Position numbers and translations under genes: made by a program. A stretch of DNA of 64,000 nucleotides, from contig NZ_CP041405.1 in assembly GCF_007066085.1 (NCBI RefSeq), positions 5,673,501 through 5,737,500 of the forward strand. The letters are read 5' to 3'. Origin of the DNA: Paenibacillus thiaminolyticus (lineage in GTDB: Bacteria > Bacillota > Bacilli > Paenibacillales > Paenibacillaceae). Each line of letters starts with the position of its first letter. The first letter of the stretch is position 1. This document shows positions 31,626 to 44,800 of this stretch, one piece after another. The notes below the pieces were generated by a model. It was given only the letters and a program-made list of their open reading frames with translations, had not been told where the DNA came from and did no database searches.

Positions 31626-32681
31626 ATGACTACAGTGAATTGCATGCGCGAAGATCTGCATTATCCATTGGGTGCCTTTAGTCGATTTGTGGTAAATGAA
31701 CTTCCTCCCCTGAATAAGACGGGCTCCCCGGCTGACCTGTTGAGGCTCGGCCTTTCTCATCTGCCAGATGATGATCAGCAACTCATCGAGTTCGCATATC
31801 ATCGTCCATACAATGAAAAGGTGCTGGCAATGGGGGATTTGGGCATCTACCTCATTTCGTGCTTGAAGCAAGGGATCCTTGCTCCTGAACTGCACAGGGT
31901 GTACTCGATTTTGGACCTTTTTTCCTTGCTGACTGGTTTAATTCCACGGGATACGTATGCTTCGTATATTGCCTACAATCCTGCAGATTCTCTGCGAACG
32001 TTTACGGGGGATGCCAGTGAAGTCGCTTTTATCACTCGGCACCAACAATCGGAACTGGCGCTTAAGCCGGCGGTTGAGGAATTGGTGAAGCTTCAGTCGG
32101 CTCCGGACATGCCGGAGCGCCTGGAGATTCTTGGGGCAGTAAAGGCGGCTATGAGGCAGGTGCGCAAGGAAAACGCCGAGGTGCACAAAGGGGTGGATCC
32201 CGTCTTTTTTATTACCTTTTTCAGAGATTATTTTTTTCCCGTCGAGGTGAATGGGATTAGCTACAATGCGCCTAGCGGCGTGCACATCGCGGGCGTGATC
32301 CTGACTGATCTGATTACAGGTACCGCAGATGATGGCTATATGGCAACGACTCATGATCTTTTACCGTATTTGGAGCCATGCGAGCAATTCCGCATCAAAA
32401 ATGTGATGGCTGCTCCTTCTTTAAAGCAAACCTATTCCGCCGATTTGAAAGCCGGGAGAGATCGATCTTCCGAATTGACCCTTCTAGTCGATATCTACGA
32501 TGAAATCATCAAATTCCGCAATGTTCATCAGGGACTAGTCAGCAGATATATCCGCAATCAAGATGCTTCCGTTGCGAGAGGTACGGGAGGATTCGCATTC
32601 GATATCTTTTTACAAGAGCGCATTGACGTCGTCGCTCAAGCGAAGCGTACCGTAACGGATAAGCTAGAACCTCGGGTGTGA
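31626..32681 (+). CDS. PrnB-like protein of the indoleamine/tryptophan dioxygenase superfamily (DUF1864)
   Basis: A 351-residue protein that aligns by eye along its length with pyrrolnitrin enzyme PrnB, a heme protein that rearranges 7-chlorotryptophan. Shared blocks include ELPPLNK, MGDLGIYLISCLKQG (PrnB MRDIGFFLGSLKRHG), GLIPRDT…AYNP (NLPPRET…VWNP), VNGISYNAPSGV, and FRNVHQGLVSRYI (FRAPHLKLAERAY). His301 falls at the position of the PrnB proximal heme ligand, and GTGGF (319-323) at the conserved GSGGY. Heme binding and action on an aromatic amino acid or peptide are inferences. ATG 31626 follows GAAGGAGAGAGTGAT. No terminator separates it from the NRPS gene 190 bases downstream, so it is probably part of the cluster. 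The other flavin/halogenase genes of pyrrolnitrin synthesis are absent here. Confidence 0.7.
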   Translation: MTTVNCMREDLHYPLGAFSRFVVNELPPLNKTGSPADLLRLGLSHLPDDDQQLIEFAYHRPYNEKVLAMGDLGIYLISCLKQGILAPELHRVYSILDLFSLLTGLIPRDTYASYIAYNPADSLRTFTGDASEVAFITRHQQSELALKPAVEELVKLQSAPDMPERLEILGAVKAAMRQVRKENAEVHKGVDPVFFITFFRDYFFPVEVNGISYNAPSGVHIAGVILTDLITGTADDGYMATTHDLLPYLEPCEQFRIKNVMAAPSLKQTYSADLKAGRDRSSELTLLVDIYDEIIKFRNVHQGLVSRYIRNQDASVARGTGGFAFDIFLQERIDVVAQAKRTVTDKLEPRV

Positions 32682-32723
32682 TTCCGCCAAACCATAAGTC
32701 TGATCCGAAGCCAAAGAATTAAT

Positions 32724-32764
32724 GGGCTATACGCGTTCCTCACCAGGGCTATACGTCTCTCACC
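32724..32764. repeat. Tandem ~20-bp direct repeat between the PrnB-like and NRPS genes
   Basis: GGGCTATACG followed by a CTCACCA-ending stretch occurs twice in a row (units of 21 and 20 bases). The rest of the 183-base gap shows no terminator. Confidence 0.6.
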
Positions 32765-32870
32765 ATGCAAGCCGCACTGCTAATGACATCCAAGAACCCC
32801 AATCAGGCTGTACAGAGTCTTTCCAAGAACGCCCGTGCACACTTCATTTAAAATAGGGAGAAGGATGAAT

Positions 32871-35800
32871 ATGTCAAATAACCGAAAAGAATCACAGTTA
32901 ACCTTGAAAAATACTTGGACATTGACAGAAGCGCAGCGAAGAGTGTGGTATATGGAACTGCTCAATCCCAATACGACCGTTGCCGCGTTGAACAGTTTAC
33001 TCACCTTGCAGGGAACGATTGTCGAAGAGAAGATCATACAGTCTATACAGATGCTGGCTTCCCGGCATGATTCCCTTCGAGTGCGCTTAAAACAGATGGA
33101 TGGTCAAGAGCCGCAAATTTATGTCGTTCCGTTCGAGCCTTTCCATGTTGATGTATTAGACGTCAGTGGGGAAGGAGCCGAAGCATGGCAAGAAATCGTC
33201 GATTTGCGTTCGCGCCAGCCCTTCGCTCTCTTTGATTCTCCATTGTTTGAATTCACGTTGTTCCGCACAGGAGAGCTGGAGGCCCGCTTGTTTTTGAAAA
33301 TTCACCATGTGATTGCTGACGGTTATTCCTTGAACCTGCTTGGCAACGAAATCATTCAAACTTATATGTCCTTGTTGCGCAATGAGGAACCTCCGATGGA
33401 ACCAGCACCTTCTTTTACAGAACTGCTTGCTAGCGAGGACACCTATCTTGCATCTTCCCGCTTCCTCAAAGATAAGGCATACTGGGACAAAGAATTCAGT
33501 ACGCTGCCGCCAATCACAAGCTTGGCTTTTTCCGAACGGGCAGCCCAGACTGCCACCAGCGCAGCCTCTTACAGCCAACATCAGCTTCCCTTATCCGCAT
33601 GCAAAGACATTCATCAATTCTGCGAAAAACATCAAGTCTCTGCCTTCAATTTGTTGGTAACCGCTCTATGTCTGTATCTCGCGCGAATATGCGGAGAAGA
33701 AGAAGTTGTGCTGGGAACCATGTATGCCAACAGAACGTCCGTTGATCAGAAAACGATGGTAGGCATGCTCGTCAGCACAACGCCTTTTCGCTTGCGCGTG
33801 GATGCTTCTTTGTCTTTCGCCGATCTCTTGAAGCAGGTGAAAATGAAGCAGGGCGAGCTGATTCGGCATCAGAAATATCCTTACAACCGAATCATTCCGG
33901 AGCTGCGCGAGCGCTTTGGTTTTACGGGAGCTTTGCTGCCCATTTTTTTTAATTATCATCCGTTGGCATGGGACACTGTTCCGGAAGATGCTCCGATACA
34001 GTATGACACGATGCCTCTCGGAAATGGACACCAGGATAATGAATTAACGGTCCATATCCGCGAAAATGTAAAAACCGGCGAGATGGCTGTTCAAATCGAT
34101 TATTTAACCGATTTGTTCGCAGCGGAGGACATGGATCGCCTGTTTGCGAGATTGATGCATGTCCTTCGGGAAGGAATGGCCGCGCCGATGCAGGCGGTAG
34201 AACAAGTTAATGTGATGCCGCCGGAGGAATGTCACGAGATCCTTCAAGCCTTTAGCATAGGACGAAATATCGGCCGTCAGCCTGACGGTCTGCTGCACGA
34301 GCTGTTCGAGGAACAGGCCGCGAAGACGCCGGAACGGATGGCTGTTCTATCGGGACTGGACGGAACGTCGCTGACCTACGGCCAATTGAATGAACGCGCG
34401 AATAAGCTGGCCCGTACCCTGTGCAATCTGGGGATTGGGATGGGCCAACCCGTGGCGATTCTCGGGGAACGGTCGCCGGCAATCGTAACGGCCGTTCTTG
34501 CTGTCCTTAAGGCGGGAGGAGCCTTCGTGCCTCTGGATCACGCTTTGCCTTCCGATCGGCTTGCTTATATGGTGGCGGATAGCGGAGCCAACATTTTGTT
34601 GATGGTTGATTCTGTTGGATTTGCTCTGCCCGACGGATGCAGGGTCTTGGATTTGCGGCAGGAGGAATGCTATGCCGGCGACGCCTCGAATTTACGCCTT
34701 CCGTGCCGTCCGGAGCAGCTTGCTTATCTCATTTATACGTCAGGGACAACGGGAACGCCAAAAGGAGTTATGGTGGAACACCAGAGCTGGATGCAGACGG
34801 CTTGGGCATGGCGCCAAGAGTACAAGCTCGAAGAGATGGAGATCCGGCTGCTGCAGCTGGCCAGCTTCTCCTTTGATGTATTTGCCGGCGATCTGGCCAG
34901 AACACTGCCGAATGGGGGAATGATGGTGTTCTGCCCGGATGAGGTTCGGCTCCAGCTGCCTCGGCTTCATCGGATGATCGTCGAATGCGGCATTACGCTG
35001 TTGGAGTCGACACCTGCCCTGCTAGTACCGCTAATGGACTATATTTACGAACATCGCTTGGGCACCGGCAGGTTAGAACTGCTCATCCTGGGCTCGGATC
35101 GTCTCGCGGCCACAGACTTCCGTCGGCTGCACAGCCGGTTTGGCTCCGACATGCGCATCCTCAATAGCTATGGGGTGACGGAGGCGTGCATCGATGCATC
35201 TTATTATGAAGTGGAACAGGGGGAGCAGCCGCCTGGAGAAGGGAATGTGCCGATTGGCAAGCCGCTTCCCCATGTCAAGCTGTACGTACTGGGGCGGGGA
35301 GGAACCCTGCAGCCTGTAGGCGTGCCAGGAGAACTGTGCATCGGAGGGGAAGGAGTAGCCCGGGGCTACCTGAATCGGCCGGAGTTGACGAGCGAGCGTT
35401 TTGTCGAAGATCCTTATGCCGCAGGCGGACGGATTTACCTCACCGGAGACCAGGCCCGCTGGCTGCCGGATGGCAATTTGGAGTTTCTCGGCCGATTGGA
35501 CGATCAACTCAGTATCCGCGGCTACCGGGTCGAGCCGGGAGAGATTGAGGCGCAGTTGATGCAGTTCGGGGGCATCCGTGAGGCAGTGGTTGCCGTAATG
35601 CCCGATCGGCAGGGAGAGCCTGTGCTGTGTGCATATTACACGGGCGAGACCGAGCTGGAGATCACAGAAACGCGGTCCGTCCTATCTTCGATGCTGCCGG
35701 ACTACATGGTGCCAGCCATATATATGAGGCTCGAGCGGCTCCCCTTGACGCCAAATAGCAAGGTAGACCGTAAAGCTTTGCCGAAACCCGATGCGATTGC

Positions 35801-38800
35801 ATCCCGCAAAGAATACGTTCGTCCAACGACAGACGCCGAGCAGAAAATGGCGTTACTGTGGCAAGAGGTCCTGAATAAAGAGTTCGTGGGACTCCATGAT
35901 AATTTTTTTGAGCTCGGAGGCCATTCGCTGAAAGCGATGACGCTGCTAACGCGCATTCATCAGGAGTTCCGGTCTGAGATCGGCTTGCGCGACATTTTTC
36001 AGACAACCAACCTGAAGACATTGACCCAAGCCGTCACTTCGGCAGCCGAACGGGCCTACGAGGATCTGCTTCCCGCACCGAAGCAGGCTTATTATCCGCT
36101 ATCGTCGGCGCAGACACGATTGTATGTGCTCCACCAGCTGGATGAGGCAGGCCTCGGTTACAATATGCCGGCGGCGTTCCAACTGGCAGGTCCATTGGAT
36201 AAGGAGCGTCTCGAAGCGGCATTCCAGTCGCTTATTAATCGCCATGAGGCGCTGCGTACCTCGTTTACGGTCGTGGACGGCGAGCCGATGCAGGAGATCC
36301 ATGACGAAGTCTCTTTCTCCGTATCCTGCGAGGACACGGACGAAGGCCGGGCGGACGAGCAGATCCGGACATTCATCCGCCCGTTTGATCTTGGCGCGGC
36401 CCCGCTGCTGCGCACGAAGGTGATTCAACTCGGGGAAGAACGCCATCTGCTCTTGTTCGATATGCATCATATTATTTCGGACGGAATTTCCGTTCAAATT
36501 CTAACGGAAGAATTGGCCGCCTTGTATGCCGGAGAAGAACTGAATCCGCTGCGGCTGCAGTATAAGGACTATGCGGTATGGCAGCAAGAATACAGGCAGT
36601 CGCAGGCCTATGCGAAGCAGGAAGCGTATTGGCTCAAGGAGATGGCGGGCGAGCTGCCGGTGCTGAGCCTGCCGGCTGATTATCCGCGCCCGGCGATGCG
36701 CAGCATCGAGGGTGGCCGGGCGGATTTCGAACTGAAAGGCGAATTGGCGGAGGGTGTCCGCAAGCTGGCACAGGAGAGCGGCAGTACGGTATACATGGTG
36801 CTGCTGGCGGCATATAGCACGCTGCTGTCCCGTCTTAGCGGGCAGGAGGAGATCATTGTCGGCACGCCGGTGGCGGGCCGCCCGCATGCTGATCTGGCAA
36901 GCATGCTCGGTATGTTTGTAAATACACTGGCGCTGCGTACGCATCCAGCGGGGGACAAACGTTTTTCCGTTCATTTGCAGGAGATTCGCCAGACGGCGTT
37001 ATCTGCTTTTGACCATGGTGATTTTCCGTTTGAGGAGCTGGTGGATCAGGTCGTGCGGGAGCGCGACACGAGCCGCAATCCGATCTTCGACGCGATGCTC
37101 GTGCTGCAAAATACCGAACATGAGGTGTTGCAGCTTCCGGGTCTGCGCCTTTCTTCCTATCCATTCGACTACATTGCGTCTAAGTTCGATTTGACGCTCA
37201 CCGTTACGGAAGAGGCCGGGGGCTTTTCCTTCACCTGGGAATATGCCGCAGCCTTGTTCAGTCACGACACGATAGAGCGGTGGACAGGTTGTTTCCTAGA
37301 ACTCCTGCGCCAAGCGGTAGCATCGCCACACGCTCGATTGGACGAATATATTTTGGTAACCGGTCAGGAAAGACAATTATTGCTTGAACACTTTGCCGGA
37401 ACCAAGGCAGAATATCGCCCTGAGGCTACGGTGCTCACTCTGTTCGAGGAGCAGGTTGCCCTCACTCCTGACCTGCCGGCGGTTATTTTTGGAGACGAGG
37501 AGCTGAGTTACCGTGAACTGAATGAGCGGGCGGAGCAGCGGGGAGCTGTGCTTTGCGCGCAAGGAGTAGGGGCGGAGACGATTGCCGCCGTCATGATGCA
37601 CCGCTCTTGCGACATGGCGGTGGGTTTAATTGCCGTTTTGAAGGCAGGAGGAGCCTACCTTCCGATCGATCCGCAATTCCCGATGGAGCGGATTCGTTAT
37701 ATGCTGAGCGACAGTCGTCCCAAGGTTCTGTTGACTTCGATAGAACACAAGTCTCTGGCGGAGGAGATCGGCAGTGATATTCCCGTTATTTATTTCGAAG
37801 ACAACGAGTGCCAGGATAGGGCTGCAGAGAGTCTGAAAAGAACCGTCGCGCCCGCGCATTTGGCATACGTTATTTATACATCAGGCACGACGGGGGCCTC
37901 GAAGGGCGTCATGATCGAACATGGCAGCCTTGCCAATACCATTCAATGGAAAGCGGACCACTACCGGTTCAGCGCCGGTGACAAAGCGCTGATGTTGAAT
38001 CCTTTTATTTTCGACTCCTTCGTGACTCACTTTTTTGGACCTCTCGTGTCGGGAGCGGCGGTTGTCTTGTTAAATGATCATGACAGCAAAGAACCGTCGG
38101 CCATTCGCGAAGTCATCGCGAAGCGCCGAATTACCCATATGCAGAGTCCGCCGAGCTTCTATTCCGCCTTGCTGGAGAGCATGGATCCCGATGATTGGCA
38201 TACGGTGCGCAGCGCGGTACTGGCTGGCGAAGCCGTCGGAATGGCGCTCATCCGCCGTTTGAAGGCGATGAATCGCGACATGGAACTGATGAATGAGTAC
38301 GGTCCGACTGAAAATACTGTAGTGACGACTGCAACTGAGCTCGTGGAAGAGAAGGCGGTTACCATCGGACGGCCGATTCCCAACACACGGGTATATATTC
38401 TTACCTCGCAAGGGCTGCTCACTCCCCTCGGCGTACCGGGCGAGCTGTGCATTGCCGGTTCCGGCGTGGCGCGCGGTTATATCAACCAGCCGCAGTTAAC
38501 GGCAGATAAGTTCACCTCCGATCCGTTCGTGCCGGGTGAGCGAATGTACCGAACTGGCGACTGGGCCCGCTGGTTGCCGGATGGAACTTTGGAATATTTG
38601 GGAAGAATCGATCATCAGGTCAAAATCCGCGGCAACCGGATTGAGCTAGGGGATATCGAGGCCCATCTAATGACGCTTCCCGGCATTCGAGAGGCAGCCG
38701 TTACGGTTGTGGGAGAAGCGGGGGACAACCTCAGTCTGTGCGCTTACTTTGTAGCGGAGCGGGATTATCCGGTAAAAGAACTGCGGGCGGCGCTTGGCCA

Positions 38801-41800
38801 CACGCTGCCGTCTTATATGATTCCGGCTTATTTTATTCCGATGGAGCAGATGCCTCTCACAGCCAACGGCAAATTGGATCGGCGGGCATTGCCTTTGCCG
38901 GACGGCCGATTGGAGAAAGACAGCAGTTATATCGCCCCGCGGAATCCGGCCGAACAGGAGATGGCAGAGGTGTGGCAGGAGGTGCTGGGCGTCCGTCCGT
39001 TAGGCGTGCGGGATGACTTTTTTGAACGAGGCGGACATTCGTTAAAAGGAGCCGTCTTGGTTTCGCGCATCCAAAAGCGATTGCAAGCCGACATCACGCT
39101 TCGGGATCTATTCCAGCATCCGACCGTGGAGACATTGGCCGAAGTGATAGCATCCCGGAAGAATAAAGCATTTCACGGGATTGAACAGGCTGATTCCCGG
39201 GAACATTATCCGCTTACCTCTGCACAGAAGCGAATGTATGTGCTCCAGCAGCTTGATGGAGCGGAGCTTAGTTACAACATGCCCGCGGTTCTTCGAATGG
39301 AGGGCAAGTTGAACAGGTTGCTTTTAGAATCGTCCCTGCAGCAGCTGGTCGCTCGTCATGATTCGCTGCGCACTTCCTTCATCATGGCAGACGGAGAGCC
39401 GGTACAGAGAATACACGAAAAAATGAAGCTTGCCGTTGACTATTGTGAAGCGGGGGAAGAGCAGCTTCATTCGATTATTGCAGCATTCATACATCCATTC
39501 GATCTCAGTCAAGCGCCGCTGTTGCGCGTGAAAATTGTACGTGCGGCAAACAGGCTTCACTATGTTCTGTTGGACATGCACCATATTATCTCGGACGGCG
39601 TGTCGATGGACATTTTCGTAGAGGAGTTTACGAAGCTGTACGCGGGCGAAGCATTGGTACCGCTGAAGCTGCAGTACAAAGACTATGCGGTATGGCAGCA
39701 GGAATACGTGCTCAGCGATGCTTACCGGCAGCAGGAGAAATATTGGCTCGATCAGTTAGCGGGCGAGCTGCCGGTCCTGCAGCTGCCAACCGATTTCGCG
39801 CGTCCCGCCTTGCGAAGCTTTGCAGGCGACCGGGTTGATTTCAAGCTGGGGAGAACATTGTCGGAAGCGGTACAGCAATTGGCCCTGGACACAGGAGTCA
39901 CCGTTTATATGGTGTTCTTGGCTGCGTACAGCACACTGCTGTCTCGTCTCTCCGGCGACGAGGAGGTTATTGTCGGCTCGCCGGTAGCCGGGCGTCCGCA
40001 TGCGGATCTCGCGGACATGATGGGGATGTTTGTCAACACGCTGGCCTTGCGCACATTCCCTTCCGGACAAAAAGCTTTTACTGAATACCTTGAGGAAATC
40101 AAACAAACGGCGCTCGATGCGTTTGAGCATGGCGAGTATCCTTTCGAGGAACTGGTGGACCGCATTGTCACCCAGCGGGACATGAGCCGCAATCCGCTTT
40201 TCGATGCGGTATTCGTGCTTCAAAACGCGGAGAACTCGCAGCTGGATCTCCCTGATTTGACCGTCGAGTCTTATCCGTTTGCCGATGCGCAGGCCAAGTT
40301 TGACCTCACCTTAATGATATCGGAGGGCGCGGAAGGTTATCACGGCTCGCTGGAGTTCGCTACCGCCTTGTTCACGCGGGACACGGTCGAACGGTGGGCG
40401 GGCCATTTGACGGAGCTGCTGGATCATGTGACGTCTGAGCCGGATACAACCCTTGCCGAAGCCAGATTAATGAGCGGATCCGCCGAGCTCAATCAGCTGA
40501 TCACATACAGCGGCTTGCCTGTCCAAGACAAGCCTCGAATGACAATTCATCAGCGTTTTGAGGAAATAGCCCGTCTCTATCCGGAACGGACGGCGATTGT
40601 GTGCGGCGAGCGGCATCTCACTTATGCGGAGCTGCAGCTTCAAGCGCGCCTTGCAGCCGCCAGACTGCGGAGGGAAGGAATCCGGCCGCGGGCAGCCGTT
40701 GCCATTCTGGCGGAGCGCTCGATCGAATTCGTGGTGGCGGTGCTGGGAATTGTGCAGGCCGGCGGAGTCTATGTGCCGCTGGATCCGGACGCGCCCGCGG
40801 AGCGTCACCTGTATATTTTGGGCGACTGCGGCGCGGAGTTCCTGTTGGCCGTACCGAATTCCAGAGTGCCGGCGTCATATCCGGGGAAGGTTATCATGCT
40901 TGATGACGGAGCTCTTGTGAATGGTGCATTAGAAGCATTAGAAGAGCTAGAAGAGTTAGAAGCATTAGAAGCGTCAGCAGCGTCAGAAGCGTTAGAGGCA
41001 TTGGAACGTGGAGAAGCGAATGGCTGCAGTTGCGATGATCCGGCTTATATCCTGTATACCTCGGGCACAACGGGAAGACCGAAAGGAGTGCTGGTGACGC
41101 ATGGAAATGTAATCAACCTGGTGAACAACGCTGGATACGTGCGGTTCCATGCCGATCACCGCTTCGCGCAGACCGGTGCGGTAAGCTTTGATGCGGCTAC
41201 ATTCGAAATATTCGGAGCCCTGCTGCATGGAAGCTCCTTGCATCCGGTTGAGAAGGACGTGCTGCTGGACGCGCGCCGGATGGGGGCGTTTATGGCAGAG
41301 CACGGGATTACGGTCATGTTCTTGACGACCTCGCTGTTCCATCAGCTGGCCGATGAGGAAGCGGGCCTGTTTGCCGGCGTAGAGCATCTGATTATGGGCG
41401 GGGAGGTTCTCTCGCCGAAGCATGCTTACGCCGTGAAGGAGGCATGTCCGGGACTTACGATCTGGAACGGATACGGGCCTACCGAGAACACGACCTTCTC
41501 GACTGCATTCGCGGTCGAGGAGCCCCATAACAAACACAACATTCCGATCGGCCGGCCGATCGAAGGGACGACAGCCTATGTGCTGAGCGCTCGGGGGCAG
41601 CTGCTTCCGGTCGGCGTGCCTGGGGAATTGTGCCTTGGCGGGGGAGGCGTCGCTGCGGGATATTGGAATCTGCCTGAGCTTACAGAGGAAAAATTCGTTC
41701 CGGATCCATGGATTGAAGGCGGACGCATGTACAGAACAGGGGATTTGGCCCGCTGGCTGCCGGACGGAACGCTCGAATATTGGGGCAGAATCGATCAGCA

Positions 41801-44800
41801 GGTCAAAATACGGGGTTACCGGATTGAACTCGGCGAAATCGAAGCGCGGCTGCTGCTTCACGCGGATATTCGCCAAGCGGCTGTCGTGACTTGGGCAGAG
41901 CGGCCGGGAAGCGAGGGTCTGTGCGCTTATTACGTAAGCAGCAAGCGCCTGGAGCCGGCCGAATTGAGACATTTCCTGAGCATCGCTTTGCCTGAGTATA
42001 TGGTTCCTGCGCATTTCGTGCATTTATCGGAACTTCCGCTCACTAGAAACGGCAAGCTGGATCGGAAGGCGCTGCCGGAGCCTGCAGAGGATATGGCAAC
42101 AGCTTCCCGGTATATAGCTCCCCGAACCGCCACGGAAGCCCGGCTTGCGGAGCTGTGGCAGGAGGTATTGCACGTATCTCAAGTGGGGATCCGCGACAAC
42201 TTCTTTGAACTCGGAGGCCACTCCCTGAGAGCGATGATACTCGTATCCCGCATTCATCAGAGCTTGGGCATCCCCATCGCCATTCGGGACGTATTCCGGT
42301 CCCCGACCGTTGAAGCCATGGCGCTGACCGTGGACGGAACGGCTAGAGACGCGCAGGAAGCCCTGCGGCCTGCCGGGCAGCGGGAATACTATCCCCTGTC
42401 CTCTGCACAGAGAAGACTCTATGTTCTGCAGCAGCTCGAAGGAGCGGAACGGAGCTATAATATGCCCGCGGCGATGCTTCTCGAGGGACAATTGGATCGG
42501 GCAAGATTGGAATTTGCTTTACAGGAACTGGCGGCACGTCATGAAGTCCTTCGTACACGTTTTGATTTCGTAAATGGCGAGCCCGTTCAGATCATTTGCC
42601 CAGAGGTTGACTTCTCGCTGTCTTTCCGCGATGCCGAAGAGGATCAGCTTCAAGAGATCCTTCAGAACTTCATTCGGCCATTCGATCTGGGACAAGCGCC
42701 GCTTCTGCGCATCCAATTGATAAAGCTGGCGGATATGCGGCATCTGTTGTTGTTCGATATGCATCATATCATTTCAGACGGCACGTCCATGGAGATTCTC
42801 ATCAAGGAAATGACAAGTCTGTATATGAGAGAGAGCTTGCCGCAGCTTTCCCTTCATTATAAGGACTATGCAGTATGGCAGAACGCGAAGGAACATTCCG
42901 AGGAGTACGCCCGGCACAAGGAATACTGGCTCGAACAGCTTGCAGGAGAACTTCCGATCCTTTCCTTGCCGTCTGATTTTGTTCGTCCGCCAGTACAGAG
43001 CTTTGAAGGAAGCCGCCTGGATTTCAACATTGATGCGGAGCTGACCGGAAAATTGCGCAAGCTTGCGCAAAGCACGGGGACAACCTTATTCATGGTGCTG
43101 CTATCTGCTTATAGCGCGTTTCTGTCAAGAATATCCGGCCAGGAAGATATGATTGTCGGCACGCCTATTGCCGGACGGCCTCATGCCGATCTGTCCAATA
43201 TTTTAGGAATGTTCGTGAACACATTGGCCATCAGATCGATGCCGTCCAGGGAAAAAACATTTGCGGCTTATCTGGAAGAAGTCAAACAAATTGCCATTGA
43301 AGCTTTTGAACACGCGGATTACCCGTTTGAGGAGCTTGTCGATCAGGTGGTTCAACAGCGGGATATCAGCCGGAACCCGATCTTTGACGTCATGTTTGCT
43401 CTGCAAAATATGGAACAATCCGAACTCCGGATGGAGGAGGTCGAGGTATCTCGCTATGAGCTGGAGAATTCCACTGCGAAATTCGATTTGTCCTTGTTCA
43501 TCAGCGAACAGGGAGATCAGCTTCACTGCAGTCTGGAATACGCCACAGCCCTGTTTGAATCTGGCACCATCGGGCGTTGGCAAGAAAATTTCATCCAACT
43601 GCTGCGGCATGCGGTTGATGAACCGGGGATTGCGCTCGGTAAAGTAACGTTGCTGAGTGAACAAGAACGGAATACGCTGGCGGCATGGCATGACGGACCT
43701 GCCACGGAGCTGCCGGATACAACGATACACCAATTGTTCAGGGAACAGGCGGCTAAGACTCCGGACGGTATTGCTTTGGTAGTGGGCGATACTATGCTGA
43801 CTTATCGAGAGCTGGATCAGCTATCCGATCAACTCTCGCTTGCTTTGCAGCATCGCAACATAGGGGCAGGCAGCATTGTCGGCCTCATGGCCGGCCGTTC
43901 TCCTTATATGACGATCGGGTTGTTAGGGATTCTTAAAGCGGGGGCGGCCTTCCTTCCTGTGGATCCGTCCTATCCTGCCGAACGCATTGCTTACATGCTG
44001 GAGGATTCCCAGGCAGCCTGCCTGCTCATCGATTCGGCACGGACGGGCCAACGCCTTGCGTATGACGGAGAAACGCTAATTATTAGTGATTTGTTCGCCG
44101 CGAACCATAATGTCAGGGGGGACCGCGAGCCGGCTGAGATCTCATTGGGCGAACAGAATGGGCTGCCGCTGTACGTCATTTATACTTCAGGGACTACGGG
44201 CAACCCCAAAGGCGTCATTCTGAAGCATAGAAACCTTATCAACCTTGTCCTTTATCAGCATAAGCATACCTCCATACCTTTTCATAAAAATGTGCTTCAG
44301 TATGCTTCCTACAGCTTCGATGTCAGCTACCAGGAGATCTTCACGACGCTGCTTGCGGGCGGAACGCTCCATGTCGTCGATGAGGAGATGCGTCGGGATC
44401 CCATTGCGCTTTTCCGATATATCGAGGATCAGGGCATTGAGACGATTTATTTGCCTGCTTTCTTTGTAAAGTTTGCATGGAATGACCCAGCTTATGAATT
44501 CGCGTGGCCTAGCAGCGTGCGTCACATCATAACGGCAGGCGAGGCGCTAGTCGCTGGCAAGCCGCTGCAGCGTTATTTGCGCGAGCGAGGGGTGACCCTC
44601 CATAATCACTACGGGCCTTCCGAGACGCATGTTGCTACTACGTACACGGTTACGCCGAATGATGTCGTGACAGAGCTTCCTCCAATCGGCAGACCGATCA
44701 GCAACTCTTCCGTTTATATTTTGGATCCGTTGGGCTGCCCGCAGCCGATAGGTGTTGCAGGTGAGTTGTGCATCGGGGGAGCATGCGTCGGAGAGGGTTA

